From Parachlorella kessleri (lineage: Eukaryota > Chlorophyta > Trebouxiophyceae > Chlorellales > Chlorellaceae), in NCBI GenBank assembly GCA_001598975.1, contig BBXU01002219.1, positions 1-22,328 of the forward strand: a DNA stretch of 22,328 bases. Reading direction: 5' to 3'. The notes beneath the pieces were generated by a model. That model worked only from the letters and a program-made list of their open reading frames with translations. It was not told where the DNA came from and searched no databases. Shown piece by piece: positions 1 to 17,262 of the stretch (its first letter is position 1; each line of letters starts with the position of its first letter). The translations under genes were made by a program, and so were the position numbers.

Positions 1-229
1 CCGAAGCGTGAGCAGACCCCCCCCCACCCCCCCCCCCCCCCCCACCGCGCTTGCACACCAAGTGCTGTGCATGGCGTGCGTGGCCTGATCACATGCAAAG
101 TGCGAAACGTGAACGACGAGTTTTCTAGGGTAGTGGAAGGTTAGGTTGCGGGTTTGTTTGTGCAACACGCCCGCTCAATCTGTCCTCTCTTCAGTGAACC
201 TCACCAGAGCATGGCTTCATGCCTTGCAG
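1..229. other. 5' flank of the glycoprotein gene, probably intron
   Basis: No convincing coding exon is visible here. A near-pure C run lies at about 17-43. Two possible 3' splice sites end at 194 and 229. An exon starting just after 194 would meet an in-frame TGA in the frame used downstream, so the acceptor at 228-229 is preferred. No signal peptide for the secreted glycoprotein is found in this stretch, so the first exon or exons of that gene should lie left of the window. Confidence 0.4.
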
Positions 230-3045
230 CCCCACCCCCATCCTGCCTCTGGGCCTGCCACCGCCCCGCCCCACGCCTGACCAGCCCTGCCAAGCTGAGG
301 CTGACTGCATTGACACAGAGTGCACGTCAGCGTACGCCTACAACGCTAACGCCGCCTTCCCCTACACCGTGGACTATACCAAGCTGGCGAGCTCGTCGTC
401 TGACACCACCTTTGAGTTTAAGGTGGGCTGGTCCTGCGGTTGGCAGCACTTTGCAACCATGAGCGTTCTTGATTGTGTGGGGGCCACATGGTTTCCCAGG
501 GCTTCCAGGCAGCAGCGCTGCCTATAGATTGCAGACCTTGTCCTGGGAACGTCCACTGCACCAGTACCATGAAGAAGCTGCCATGGAGCCGCCATGGGGC
601 TTGCTCGGTAATATGTCATTGCCCTGTGTAAGCTTCCAACTAGCCCCCTGCGCCCCCCTTGGCACTTCTATGCTACTGCCTTGTGTAAGCTTCCAACTAG
701 CCCCCTGCACCCCTTGCCGGCTTTGATGCTAATGCCTTGTGTAAGCTCTCAACCAGCCCCCTGCGCCCCCCCTTGCCACTTCTCTGCTACTGCCTTGTGT
801 AAGCTCCCAGCTAGCCCCCTGTGCCCCTCTGCCCGCTCCTGTGCTAATGCCTTATGTAGCTTCCAACTAGCCCCCTGTACCCCACTTGCCGCTTCTGTGC
901 TACTGCCTTGTGTAAGCTTCCAACTAGGCCCCTGCGCTCCCCTTGCCCGCTGTCATGCTAATGTGTAAGCTCTCAACTAGCCCCCCCCCGTCCCCTCCCT
1001 TGTCCGCTGCTGCAGCTCTGCAACCAGCCCTGCATCCCTGGCCGGGCCTTCTGCCAGCCGCTGGCCGGCTTCCAGCTGCGCCTGTCAGATGCCAACCTCA
1101 ACGTCTCCACCACCACGCTGGCAGGCGTGGGAGGGGGGGAGGTGGTGGAGGGGTGCGGCCCCCGGGGCCCTGGCCTGCTGTGGAGCGCTGGGGAGCTACC
1201 TGCCCTGGCTGGCAATGTCCCGACTAATGCTGAGGTATAGTCCCTGGCTGGCACAGTTGCCTGTGCGGGTTGGACGGGGGGCTGCTGCTCGCATGATCCA
1301 TGATACCGGCGACCTGCTTTGGGGCTGCTGTGGGGAGGAAGGGGCTGACCCAGTAGGGGCCAGGCTGGGTTGCCGCTGCTTGTTAAGGGGTGGGCCACGC
1401 CTGTTGCTATGCTGTCTAGGCAGCTGCTTTGGCGAGCAGACGGCTGAGTTGTACCTCGGCCCGGGCACAGACAGAGGGGCGCTCTCCGTACATGTGCCAA
1501 GGCTCCGTGTACCGGACGATGTGGTATTCACATGGCTGCTTGCTGTTGCAGGACGTGGTGTGTGAGACGGTCAATGTGACGGTCTCCCAGGCCGAAGCAG
1601 ATGCCTGGCTGCTGGGGCTGTGCCAGCAGGGGCTGGAGATTGTGACTAAAGATGGTGGCTCCTGGTTCAACCAGTCCTCGGTGACTGCACCCTCTTGCCT
1701 GTGAGTTTGCAGCATGTCTTTGTCATTGCTTCGCCTCCTGAGAGGGTGTCTATCTACGCCAGAGCGACTGTGGTGGTGGGTGGGTGTGGGTGGTGGTGTG
1801 GGTGTGGGTGTGGGTGTGTGTGGGTGGGTGTGTGTGGGTGGTGGGGAGGGGGGGGGGGGGTTTGTAACAGCACTTGGCAGCCAAGGACAGCGTGATGAAA
1901 AGGGCGGCTCCTTCCTAGTCACCCTGCAGCCTGTGTGCCTTTCCTTCGTCTGCCAGTGCAAGCTGTGCCAATCCAGAGTGGGTTTGCATTGCCTTTCCCC
2001 ACCCGCAGGTTCATTCTTCAGCTGGCAGACGGGTCCAGCGGGGTGGGCGTGCTTCCACAGCGCGGCGGGCCACAGCTGGCGCCCCTGCCTCCTGCCAGCC
2101 CCAGCCTTAGCCCCAGCCCGGTGGCATCTCCATCGCCGCAGCCGTCAACCTCGCCCTCACCCTCGCCTCGGCCAAGCCCTAGGTAAGACACGAGTGGTGG
2201 TCTGTTTACGGTCGCTTGCCGGCATTGACTGCCTGAACACAGCATCAGTCCCATTCCCTTGGCAGCTGCCTGTGCGCGACAGAACGTTGGTGCCAACGCC
2301 TGCTTTGTGTGGAGTTCTAGAGTGCCAGTGTGACTGTTACGAGATGGCTGCTGTACTGGCATAGTCGTTCGTCACGCTTGTGACTGAGCTGAGACATCAG
2401 GAGTAGCCGTGGGTAAAGGGCACAGTGTATGTGTTAAGTTTGCTTCTGTTGCCATGCAGCCCCTCCCCCTCCCCCTCGCCCACTCCCAGCCCTCGACCCA
2501 GCCTTAGCCCGACCCAATCTCCCTCCCCCACCAGCCCTCCCCCAGTGCGGCCATCCCCCTCCCCCATCCCGCCTCCCCCCTCGCCAAGGAGTCCACAGCC
2601 ATCACCCAGTCCCGTGGCCTCTCCCACGCTTCCACCCAGCCCGCAACTGCCTCCCTCGCCCTCCCCCAGAAACCCCTCACCGGGGCCTTCACCCGCGCTG
2701 CCTCCCAGCCCTGCTCTGCCTCCTGTGCGTTCGCCGTCCCCGCTGCTGCCCCCGCCGTCACCGCGGCTCCCGCCCGGCCCAGTGCTGCCACCCAGCCCCT
2801 CGCTCCCACCCAGCCCCCAGCAGCAGTCTCCGTCGCCCTCCCCCGGGCTGCCCCCGCCCAGCCCAGTCACTCCTCCCCCCTCCCCTCCCAGATACTCTCC
2901 CCAGCCGTACGCACCCTCGCCTCAGCCCTACTCACCGCTGCCCTACTCACCTCAGCCCCCGCCCTACTCGCCCAACCTCCCACCCGGCCCACCGCCGTAT
3001 GGTCCCACCAGCCCACCACTGTACGCCTCACCACCGCGAGAATGA
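230..3045 (+). CDS. Secreted Ser/Pro-rich hydroxyproline-rich glycoprotein, pherophorin-like (5' partial)
   Basis: Exons 230-422, 1016-1126, 1552-1700, 2009-2182 and 2460-3045 join in phase and give about 403 residues ending in TGA at 3043-3045. The first three exons encode a Cys-rich region (DQPCQAEADCIDTEC, CNQPCIPGRAFCQ, DVVCETVNVTVSQ, VTAPSCLF) with an FPYTVDYT...TTFEFK stretch like the ligand-like domain of pherophorins. The last two exons encode more than 230 residues of SPSP, PPPSP and SPxPSP repeats, the usual substrate for prolyl hydroxylation and arabinosylation. The tail changes to YSPQPYAPSPQPYSP-type repeats. The likely role is structural, in the extracellular matrix or wall. Classical pherophorins place the Pro-rich rod between two globular domains; here it is C-terminal. 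The start codon and signal peptide are not in the window. The secreted HRGP call is firm; membership of the pherophorin family proper is likely but unproven. Confidence 0.8.
625..1005 (+). repeat. 57-base minisatellite in intron 1 of the glycoprotein gene
   Basis: About seven imperfect copies start near 625, 682, 737, 797, 851, 908 and 963. Each begins TGTGTAAGCTTCCAACTAGC or a close variant, continues with a C-rich stretch, and ends in GCTACTGCCT or GCTAATGCCT. The two endings alternate strictly from copy to copy, so the array is a dimeric higher-order repeat of about 115 bases. The last copy runs into the 3' splice site of the intron. Because 57 is a multiple of three, long repetitive open frames cross the array, but they are not judged to be genes. 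Confidence 0.9.
1769..1860 (+). repeat. GTGGGT-type microsatellite with terminal G run
   Basis: This (GTGGGT)n/(GTGTGG)n tract sits within the third visible intron (1701-2008) of the glycoprotein gene and ends in a run of about 14 G after GGGGA. It carries many closely spaced GGG triplets on the coding strand, so the intron RNA could form G-quadruplexes. No coding role is seen. Confidence 0.85.
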
Positions 3046-4389
3046 CCTTACTGGAAGAAGTGCGGGCTTAACGGATCCTTTATGCATTACCTGGGCATCC
3101 TCGGGCGAGCCAACAAGTCGGTTAAACTACCTGGCGCCAGTGGGTCTCTTCTTATAAAAGTTCAGAGCACCTGTGCACAGGGAGCTTTTGTGTGACTGGG
3201 CACGCGCTAGGGCTGCTGCTGCAAGTAGTTCCCAGGCGTGCGCAAGCAAGGTACCCTGGGATGTGTGCTCCCTTGTCAGCTCAGCGGGACATGCTTTTTT
3301 GACTTGTGGTGGTACGGGCGGTACATATGTTGTGGCAGCTCTTTCTGTGTTCGTACCAGAACATGATGGCAGCCGTGCTTGAATGTTGTCAGGCGGCAGC
3401 CTGGAAAGGAACGCTGATGACCTGTGATGCGCCTCTGATGATGCACTGAAAATCTCTAGGGCTTCATTCATTTTTCGCTGGCTGCGCTGGCGTCGTCTTT
3501 TCTCAGCAGGTGCGCAGCAGTTTTGCTGCCGCTTGGCACTGTTTCTGCTGGCTGCCGACCATTCTGTCGAGCTATGGGGGACATATCTAGTATCACTCTT
3601 CTTACCCCCTTGCAGAGCCTGGCCTAGTTGCTACCTATTGTGGTGCTGGCCAGGGTTTTGGGTTTTGTTGCAAAGACATGCCCCAAGGAATTTGTTGTAT
3701 ATAGCCCACATGCTTGACGCCCGACTGCAACAATATTGCTGCACTGCTTGTCCCCCTGTTCTCCTATGCGTTGTCTATATACATTCTCACACACCGCCCG
3801 TTATGCATGAGGTATGATGTGTTCGGTTGTACGAGGCCTTGACACGGCTTACTTTGTGGCTGTTGTGATTACTCCAAAGCGAGCCAAACCATCACTGATG
3901 GATATCCCAGTAGCACCCACTTTTCTAGAGATTGAGCATAAAAGAACAACGAGACATCATGGCAGTTCTCAGTTAGACAACGTAGCCAGCACAAGCTGTC
4001 ACCTACCCCACACTGCTGCTGCCCACAGACGTGGTCGGTCAGTACCAGCTGAATCCATACCTGCATTAGCACCAGAAGGGGTGGGCGCATGTCATTGACT
4101 GTGAGGCACACAAGGCAGTGACTACTAGCAGCGCATCTTCATGCATGCAGCTTGTTCCCTCCTGTCTGACTCTGTATACTGAGTGACGCAGCTGGCACCC
4201 ACCGAACTGCTTTTGACCCCTTCCTGTCACGTGCACGTCTTCATAAAGTAAGCAGCCGCCCAGATCGCAGGGGGCTGCAAACATCCACCTCATTGTGACT
4301 GAAAGGGATGTTTGCCGGCAGCAGGGTGCCTTCAGGATGATCAACCAAGCCCATCCCATCCAACCACTGGCAACGGTGCAGCAAACAAC
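3046..4389. other. Convergent spacer between the glycoprotein and adenosine kinase genes
   Basis: This stretch of about 1.3 kb must hold the 3' UTRs of two genes that point at each other. I see no exon with a recognisable protein signature; the open frames here (for example 3533-3817) look like chance frames. I did not find the TGTAA polyadenylation motif favoured in Chlamydomonas on either relevant strand. AT content is higher than in the flanking exons. Confidence 0.5.
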
Positions 4390-8134
<3,745 letters not shown>

Positions 8135-9038
8135 GTTGGTCTCACCCCGGCCTTATTGGCGGGACGAGTTTGAGCAGGACAACCATCTTACACGCCTCCA
8201 AGGGATGGCGGATGCCTGAACAGTAAGGTCTGAGTTCGGGTTTGGAATTGAAAGCGTCTAGGTGCCCTGCACGTTTGTCCCCATGAGCGAACGTATGTCA
8301 ACTGACGTCAGCTACCTCAGCACTTGTTCCATGCTGGCTTGCAGAAATTTTTTATGAGATGGCAGTAAGAGCTGGAGGGGAAAATCCGAATAAATTCTCT
8401 AAATTCACGCCTTGGCCATGGCAGAGCTGGGCTTTAGATGCCCCCAACCTACTTGTTTCTCATATACACACCCGACAAGCCCACCCATAGGTCTGCAAAG
8501 TGACACCTTGCGTTGTAGTCATGCTGCATTGGCCCCTTTCAGGGCCCTTTCAGTGGCCCCAAATCGCAATGAGCTCCCATGACCAGTAGGCACGCGTCAC
8601 CACTGAAATTGACATAGCAGTTGATTCTGGTTGCTGGCGTGCCTCACAGTACGCTGTGTGTACAGCCTCTGCACTTGGGCCTGAGCATTGAGTACACCCT
8701 GGGTTCCTCCATCCTAGGAACCAGCGTTCACAAGCCAGTAGAGACGCCAAAGCCAGGACCAACGCACAATCCATTACGCGTAAAAGCCTAGGCTAGCATC
8801 TCCCATTATGGCACCCAAGTTGCATGCCTCATCCATTAGCCCTTGCCTTGACCACAGTCAGATACACCATTCCAAGGACCCTACGCCATCGAGGCGTTGG
8901 TGAAGCCATTACTGCTGACCTCCCATAGCAGGCAAGCATTGTGGCTATTGCCCACCAATTAAAAAAGCATTGTGACCTGGCTAGTTGACCTAAGGAGCAC
9001 ATCAAGAGGTCAGTCTGGGCCAGCTGTACCTGCAAGTT
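8135..9038. other. Spacer between the HNH-like gene and adenosine kinase (same direction)
   Basis: About 900 bases downstream of the HNH-like gene and upstream of adenosine kinase, both on the minus strand. It should hold the 3' UTR of the first and the promoter and 5' UTR of the second. I see no exon signature. Two A-rich stretches occur (near 8345 and 8960), but no clear TGTAA signal on the minus strand. Confidence 0.45.
8155..8159 (-). promoter_or_regulatory. CCAAT element upstream of adenosine kinase
   Basis: ATTGG on the plus strand (CCAAT on the transcribed strand) lies 21 bases upstream of the ATG. This is very close for a CCAAT box and could be chance, or the start site could be Met30 with transcription beginning further in. 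No TATA box was found nearby. Confidence 0.2.
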
Positions 9039-11011
9039 TCAGGGGTACCGCCGCCGCACGCCCCGCTGCCCTGCCTGCCAGCTCTCTCCCTGGCCGCCGC
9101 TGCTGCCGCCGCTGCCCGCACTGTACCACCGCAACCCAACCAGGGTGCCGGCGTAGTGCCAGGCGGATGCCTTGCCGCCATGGTGCAGCACCTCGTGGAA
9201 GACTAATGCCACCCGATCATTGCGGATGGCGGCAGACTGCTTCTGAGAGCAGGAGATGCACTGCAGGGAACATCATGGGCTACTTCAGTGATCACGACTG
9301 CTCAGCAAAGGAAGGTGCACAGCACACCATCACGAACTTCATCCGCACGGCCTGCTCCCTGCTGCTGCGGCACAACTCTTCAGGTCAAGACAGCAATCCT
9401 GAGGCAAGTTTACAATGACGGAGGCATTTCCTCAAAACAGTGCTCGAGCAGGGCCTTCATGTCAGCCATTACTGACCTGCGGGAAGTACCTCTGCCGAGG
9501 AGGGCCCGTGGGGATGCCCAGTGCTTCAGCGGCTTGCTTTACGACTGGTAACCGCACCAGCGATGTCCTCCCGGCTGCTACGTAAGCCTGCAAGGCTTAA
9601 CTGAGGATATCCATGCGAGTAGCGAAGTTCTATATCAGTACTTGGCAGCGCAGAAAGACCTGCGCGCAATTGATCTACGGTCCTCCTGAGGACAAGGATG
9701 GCTTGGGGACCTAACGGTGCCTCTCTTGGAGGCCAGGAAGGGGCAGTCGCAAAACAGCCCATGAACCTCAAGCCTGTCCTCAGCCCCTGAAATGCCAACG
9801 CCATCCTGCTAGTGTCGCAGTGCTTGCCTTGACGAGCTTGTTGGGTGGCATGTGGTCCCCTATCACTTGCGCACGCCGTCGCGTGCCACAGTGATGGCAG
9901 CCGTCCCTGGGTCAAAAGGCAGTCAGGATGCGCTCAGTGTGGATGCCACTCATCATGAAGCGGGCAATATCCCAGAAGTCCAAGCCGCAAGTGGCTGCCA
10001 GGTTCCCAGAGCCGATAAGAGGCTACACTATTCACCTCGACCAACAAGCTCTCGTACTTGTACAGTTCCACAAGTACTTGTACACAGCTGGAGCGGGTAC
10101 ACCTGCCTTACCGCCTACCTACGGTACATGCGCAGCAGCTCGCGTCGGTTGGCCTCACTCGCATATTCCACGCCTGCTGCCGGCAAAGACTCGCGCGCTA
10201 TGGCCCCCACCTTGGTCAGGTCGCTGGGCATCACGCTGCGGAAGCGGCCCCCCATCACCTGCAGGCCTCACATACAGACCATGGGATGCGCTGGCCGCAA
10301 GCCTAAACACCCCATGTTGTTGTCTACTACCTTGCTGACTCCTAGGCTGCTTTTTTGATTGTTAAGGGACTTCGTCAAGTGACCCTGACCATAAAGGAGG
10401 CTTACATGCCAAGGAGCAGAGAGCAAAGACTGACAATGCAAGCTTGGCCATAAGGCTGGTCAAGCGTGCAGCCATTGCAGCAAACGTCTGCATCCACGTG
10501 CGCCTGGGATCAGTTTTCAGGGCCTAGCAAATATGCCAAGTACCTTGTACAGCGCAATGCCCAAGGCTGCATCCACAAGCATGTCCTGGAGCCGCACGCC
10601 TCGCAGAGGCTCTTGCAGCGGGTTGCGCCCCTCCACTGTGAACTGCCGCCACTTGATGCCAGCCTGGCCTGCCAGCGCCGAGGCAAAGCCCACGCCAAGC
10701 ACGCCGCCCACGGGCCCCAGCACCGGCGTCGCACAGGATACACGCAGCGCCATGCCTGCTCCCTGCAGCCCCCAGCAAAAGGGCAGCTAATGTGCAAACA
10801 CATGTCCAACCCGCTGTGCAAGATACAGTACGGGACCCTCAGGGGTAAGCACTAGGAGTGCAGAAATGAGAAGTGATGTCTTAATAAGCGGTGCTCTCCA
10901 CCCTACCTGTGCTGCTGCCAGGCCGGCTGTGTAGGCACCCATACATACAGCAGCCTGTCCTAGGTAGGGTACCAGAGGAGCAAAAGCCGCTCCGATACTG
11001 ATGCCAGCCAT
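9039..11011 (-). CDS. Uncharacterised protein: Gly/Ala-rich hydrophobic N-terminus plus HNH-like zinc-binding C-terminus
   Basis: Six exons join in phase: 11011-10907, 10762-10544, 10258-10119, 9906-9828, 9587-9477 and 9260-9039, giving 291 residues from ATG 11011. Residues 1 to about 72 are hydrophobic and rich in Gly/Ala (MAGISIGAAFAPLVPYLGQ, GPVGGVLGVGFASALAGQAG) with small-xxx-small spacing, suggesting membrane insertion or helix packing. Residues about 155-235 carry RRDGCHHCGTRR, VIGDHMPPNKL, RQRYFPQCISCSQKQ: two CxxC pairs around an Asp-His, the layout of HNH/treble-clef domains. The usual third His/Asn after the second CxxC is Ser here (CSQKQ), so nuclease activity is doubtful and a structural zinc site is as likely. 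A Gly/Ser tail precedes the stop. I recall similar unstudied eukaryotic sequences but cannot name a family. ATG 11011 directly follows a good acceptor (TGTGCAG), so an upstream exon is possible, for example near 11100-11190. Confidence 0.8.
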
Positions 11012-11322
11012 CTGCACAGGAAGGTTGCCCTAGACTAGTCGCAAAGCCTTAATCACGGATCCCTGGCAGTTCTCATCAGAACCAGGTTTGCCTACCGTAG
11101 GCCTGTTGCCCAGTCAGGAGGGCTTGAAGGGATCCAAAAGTGTCAGGTAAATATTGATCACAAGCATTGTCGTCAGTGGAGGCCACGAGACTTCCTATCT
11201 AGCGAGCCTAGCAGGAGCACCGCAGGAGGGCGCAAGTTTTCAACCACAGCACAGTGCCCATCTTACAGTGTCGCAGCAGTCTGACATACTAGCACATATT
11301 GAAGAACGTCACTGTCAATACC
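11012..11322. promoter_or_regulatory. Divergent intergenic region between the HNH-like gene and the Gpi1-like gene
   Basis: About 310 bases separate the first firm exons of two genes transcribed away from each other, so a shared promoter is expected here unless either gene has further 5' exons. On the minus strand, about 11190-11096 is open (reading ...DNACDQYLPDTFGSLQALL...) and ends at a GTAGGC donor, but its phase does not match the next exon of the HNH-like gene. No TATA box stands out. Confidence 0.35.
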
Positions 11323-12463
11323 ATGCTTCCTAACCAGCCGATGTTGAGTCTAGCAGCCATCTTGTTATACTGTGCACGGTTCCAGGGCCAGGCAGCTTCG
11401 AACCTCGTCAACATGGCGGTCCTTGCTACGGCGCAGCAGCAATCGGCCTACCTCTCCTGGTTAATGACCGCTAAGCCCGCAGGTGCTGTGGCAAGTTGCA
11501 CGGCATCTGTTGCTGATCTACCTTGTCAAAGCCGGTGGGGAAACGCTTGCTCCTTTGCTCTCTAACACGCAGGGTTCAAGCTTCACATCCAGCTGTCACA
11601 GCTGCTTGGTGAGGCTGGCCTCCTTCTTGTGAGGCAGATCAGCAGACGGATGTTGGCTGTAAGCTCTCACGCTGTGCCAGCCGCCCTAGGTGAGTGTCCT
11701 TGTGGCCAAAAGTGCCTGGCTTTCATAGTGTATAGCTTGTCGATGTGACCGGCTCCTCGCGGCTTGCATAAATGCAGGAGCTCTGGGGCTGGCCTTGTTG
11801 CTAGGCGGACCACAGGCAGGCTTGACGGTACTGCAAGCACTGGTTTACATGGGCAGCCTCCCTGCAATCTTGGCATATGCTGTCCTAGCCACCGCATACC
11901 GTTGGCACCTTCGGGCGGTACTATGCATGTGGGCAGCTTTTTGTGGGCGCTGCAATCTGTTGCCCACAACTGCTAAAGCTGGGGTTGGCCATGCAAACTG
12001 GCTGGTTAAGCCTGTTTGTGTTAGAGCGCCCTCGCTATCAGCAGTGAGAGGAGATAGTCGAGGGGAGGCTGGGCTGCTGCTGCAGCCCAGCCTGCCTAAC
12101 CTCACAGCCAGCATATTGCTGCTTGTGCCTTTGCTGCTCTTGCTGCCAACACTTGGTGTGTTTTATGGGTCGGCGTGCGCATTGCACTGTGTAGGCCTGG
12201 CTGTGCGGCTTCTGATACAGTGCGCTTGGCAGTCTGCCAGCAGTTATAGTAGCCTCCAAAGGACCAAGCATCATGGTGTCAGCCAGCAGCAGGAATATAG
12301 CAGTGACAGATGCAAGGGGGCTTCTCCATCCTGTCAGAAGCAAAGGGGGGGCTCATCCACGGCTTCAGTAGTGAGACTTGAGGCTGCATTGTTTCAGGAT
12401 GTCCTGTTACATTTTCTTCTAGGAAAGTTGGTTGGGTATCAACCCCAATGGCCAGCCAGATAA
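11323..12463 (+). CDS. Gpi1/PIG-Q-like subunit of GPI-N-acetylglucosaminyltransferase
   Basis: Gpi1/PIG-Q is an ER membrane subunit of the complex that adds GlcNAc to phosphatidylinositol, the first step of GPI-anchor synthesis. Exons 11323-11482, 11573-11689 and 11778 onward join in phase to give LSWLMTAKPAGFKLHIQLSQ, then LLGEAGLLLVRQISRRML, then ALVYMGSLPAILAYAVLATA, then SILLLVPLLLLLPTLGVFYG. These match the family order: a WLM-x-x-PAG-x-K-x-N segment, a helix ending LRAVLCMWAAFCGR (family: LxxLWRLFRGKKWN), and a long Leu-rich helix before LLPT. The visible protein is about 320 residues if exon 3 runs to TAA at 12461-12463. Human and yeast proteins are near 600, the conserved domain being C-terminal, so the N-terminal half is missing or lies in unseen exons. 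A Ser/Gln-rich stretch at about 12230-12370 may be an unspliced intron, because RLEAALFQDVLLHFLLG after it fits the family again. A decaying copy cannot be excluded. Confidence 0.7.
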
Positions 12464-12815
12464 CACCGAAACTTGTAGGAGGAGAAAAATCACAGAGTGG
12501 GGGAGGCCGCAGTATGTGTCACAAAGCAGGTATGAAATACAACCACTTCACAGTAGTCACGCCTGAAGGGAGGCCTCCACCAGCCCTTCCAAATTAGTAG
12601 CAAGTCGTACAGAGACCAGCGGCACAAGACACCTTGCTTTCTGTTCATTCTCAAACCTCAGTCAGTTGGCTTCCCGACAATAGCCGCAAATAATACCGAG
12701 GAATCCATAGTGCCCTGGTCCTTACTGCAGAGGTCACCCACAACATAGCCAGCACTCCTACAGACACATCCGGCAATGCCAGGGCTTCCTACAGCTGCCA
12801 CTCACTGCCCTGCCA
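12464..12815. other. Convergent spacer between the Gpi1-like and MAP kinase genes
   Basis: These 352 bases hold the facing 3' UTRs of two convergent genes. No exon signature is seen. The nearest TGTAA on the minus strand lies at 12411-12407, inside the 3' end of the Gpi1-like frame, so the two transcripts may overlap. Confidence 0.4.
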
Positions 12816-17233
<4,418 letters not shown>

Positions 17234-17250
17234 GTGGCTGGCTGTCCTTA

Positions 17251-17262
17251 GGTCTATATAAA
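17251..17262 (-). promoter_or_regulatory. TATA box candidate for the MAP kinase gene
   Basis: TTTATATAGACC on the minus strand lies about 100 bases upstream of the first firm MAP kinase exon. With the usual 25-30 base spacing, transcription would begin near 17225-17230. That would fall just past the ATG at 17233 and argues against that ATG as the start codon. Confidence 0.45.

Noticed and set aside
681..968. Open frame with repeated LPCVSFQLAPCTP-like units
   Set aside because: It is a by-product of a 57-base tandem repeat (19 codons) lying in an intron; the flanking exons join in phase without it.
2397..2870. Minus-strand Gly-rich open frame
   Set aside because: It is the antisense shadow of the Ser/Pro-rich exon on the plus strand.
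3533..3817. 94-residue plus-strand frame with hydrophobic patches
   Set aside because: No family signature, no splice partners, and it sits in a convergent 3' region.
9928..10338. Plus-strand frame of 136 residues opposite the HNH-like gene
   Set aside because: Overlaps two phase-matched minus-strand exons and has no recognisable motif.
11096..11190. Upstream coding exon of the HNH-like gene (…DNACDQYLPDTFGSLQALL…)
   Set aside because: The frame is open and ends at a GTAGGC donor, but it ends in phase 1 while the next exon needs phase 0, so I did not include it in the gene model.
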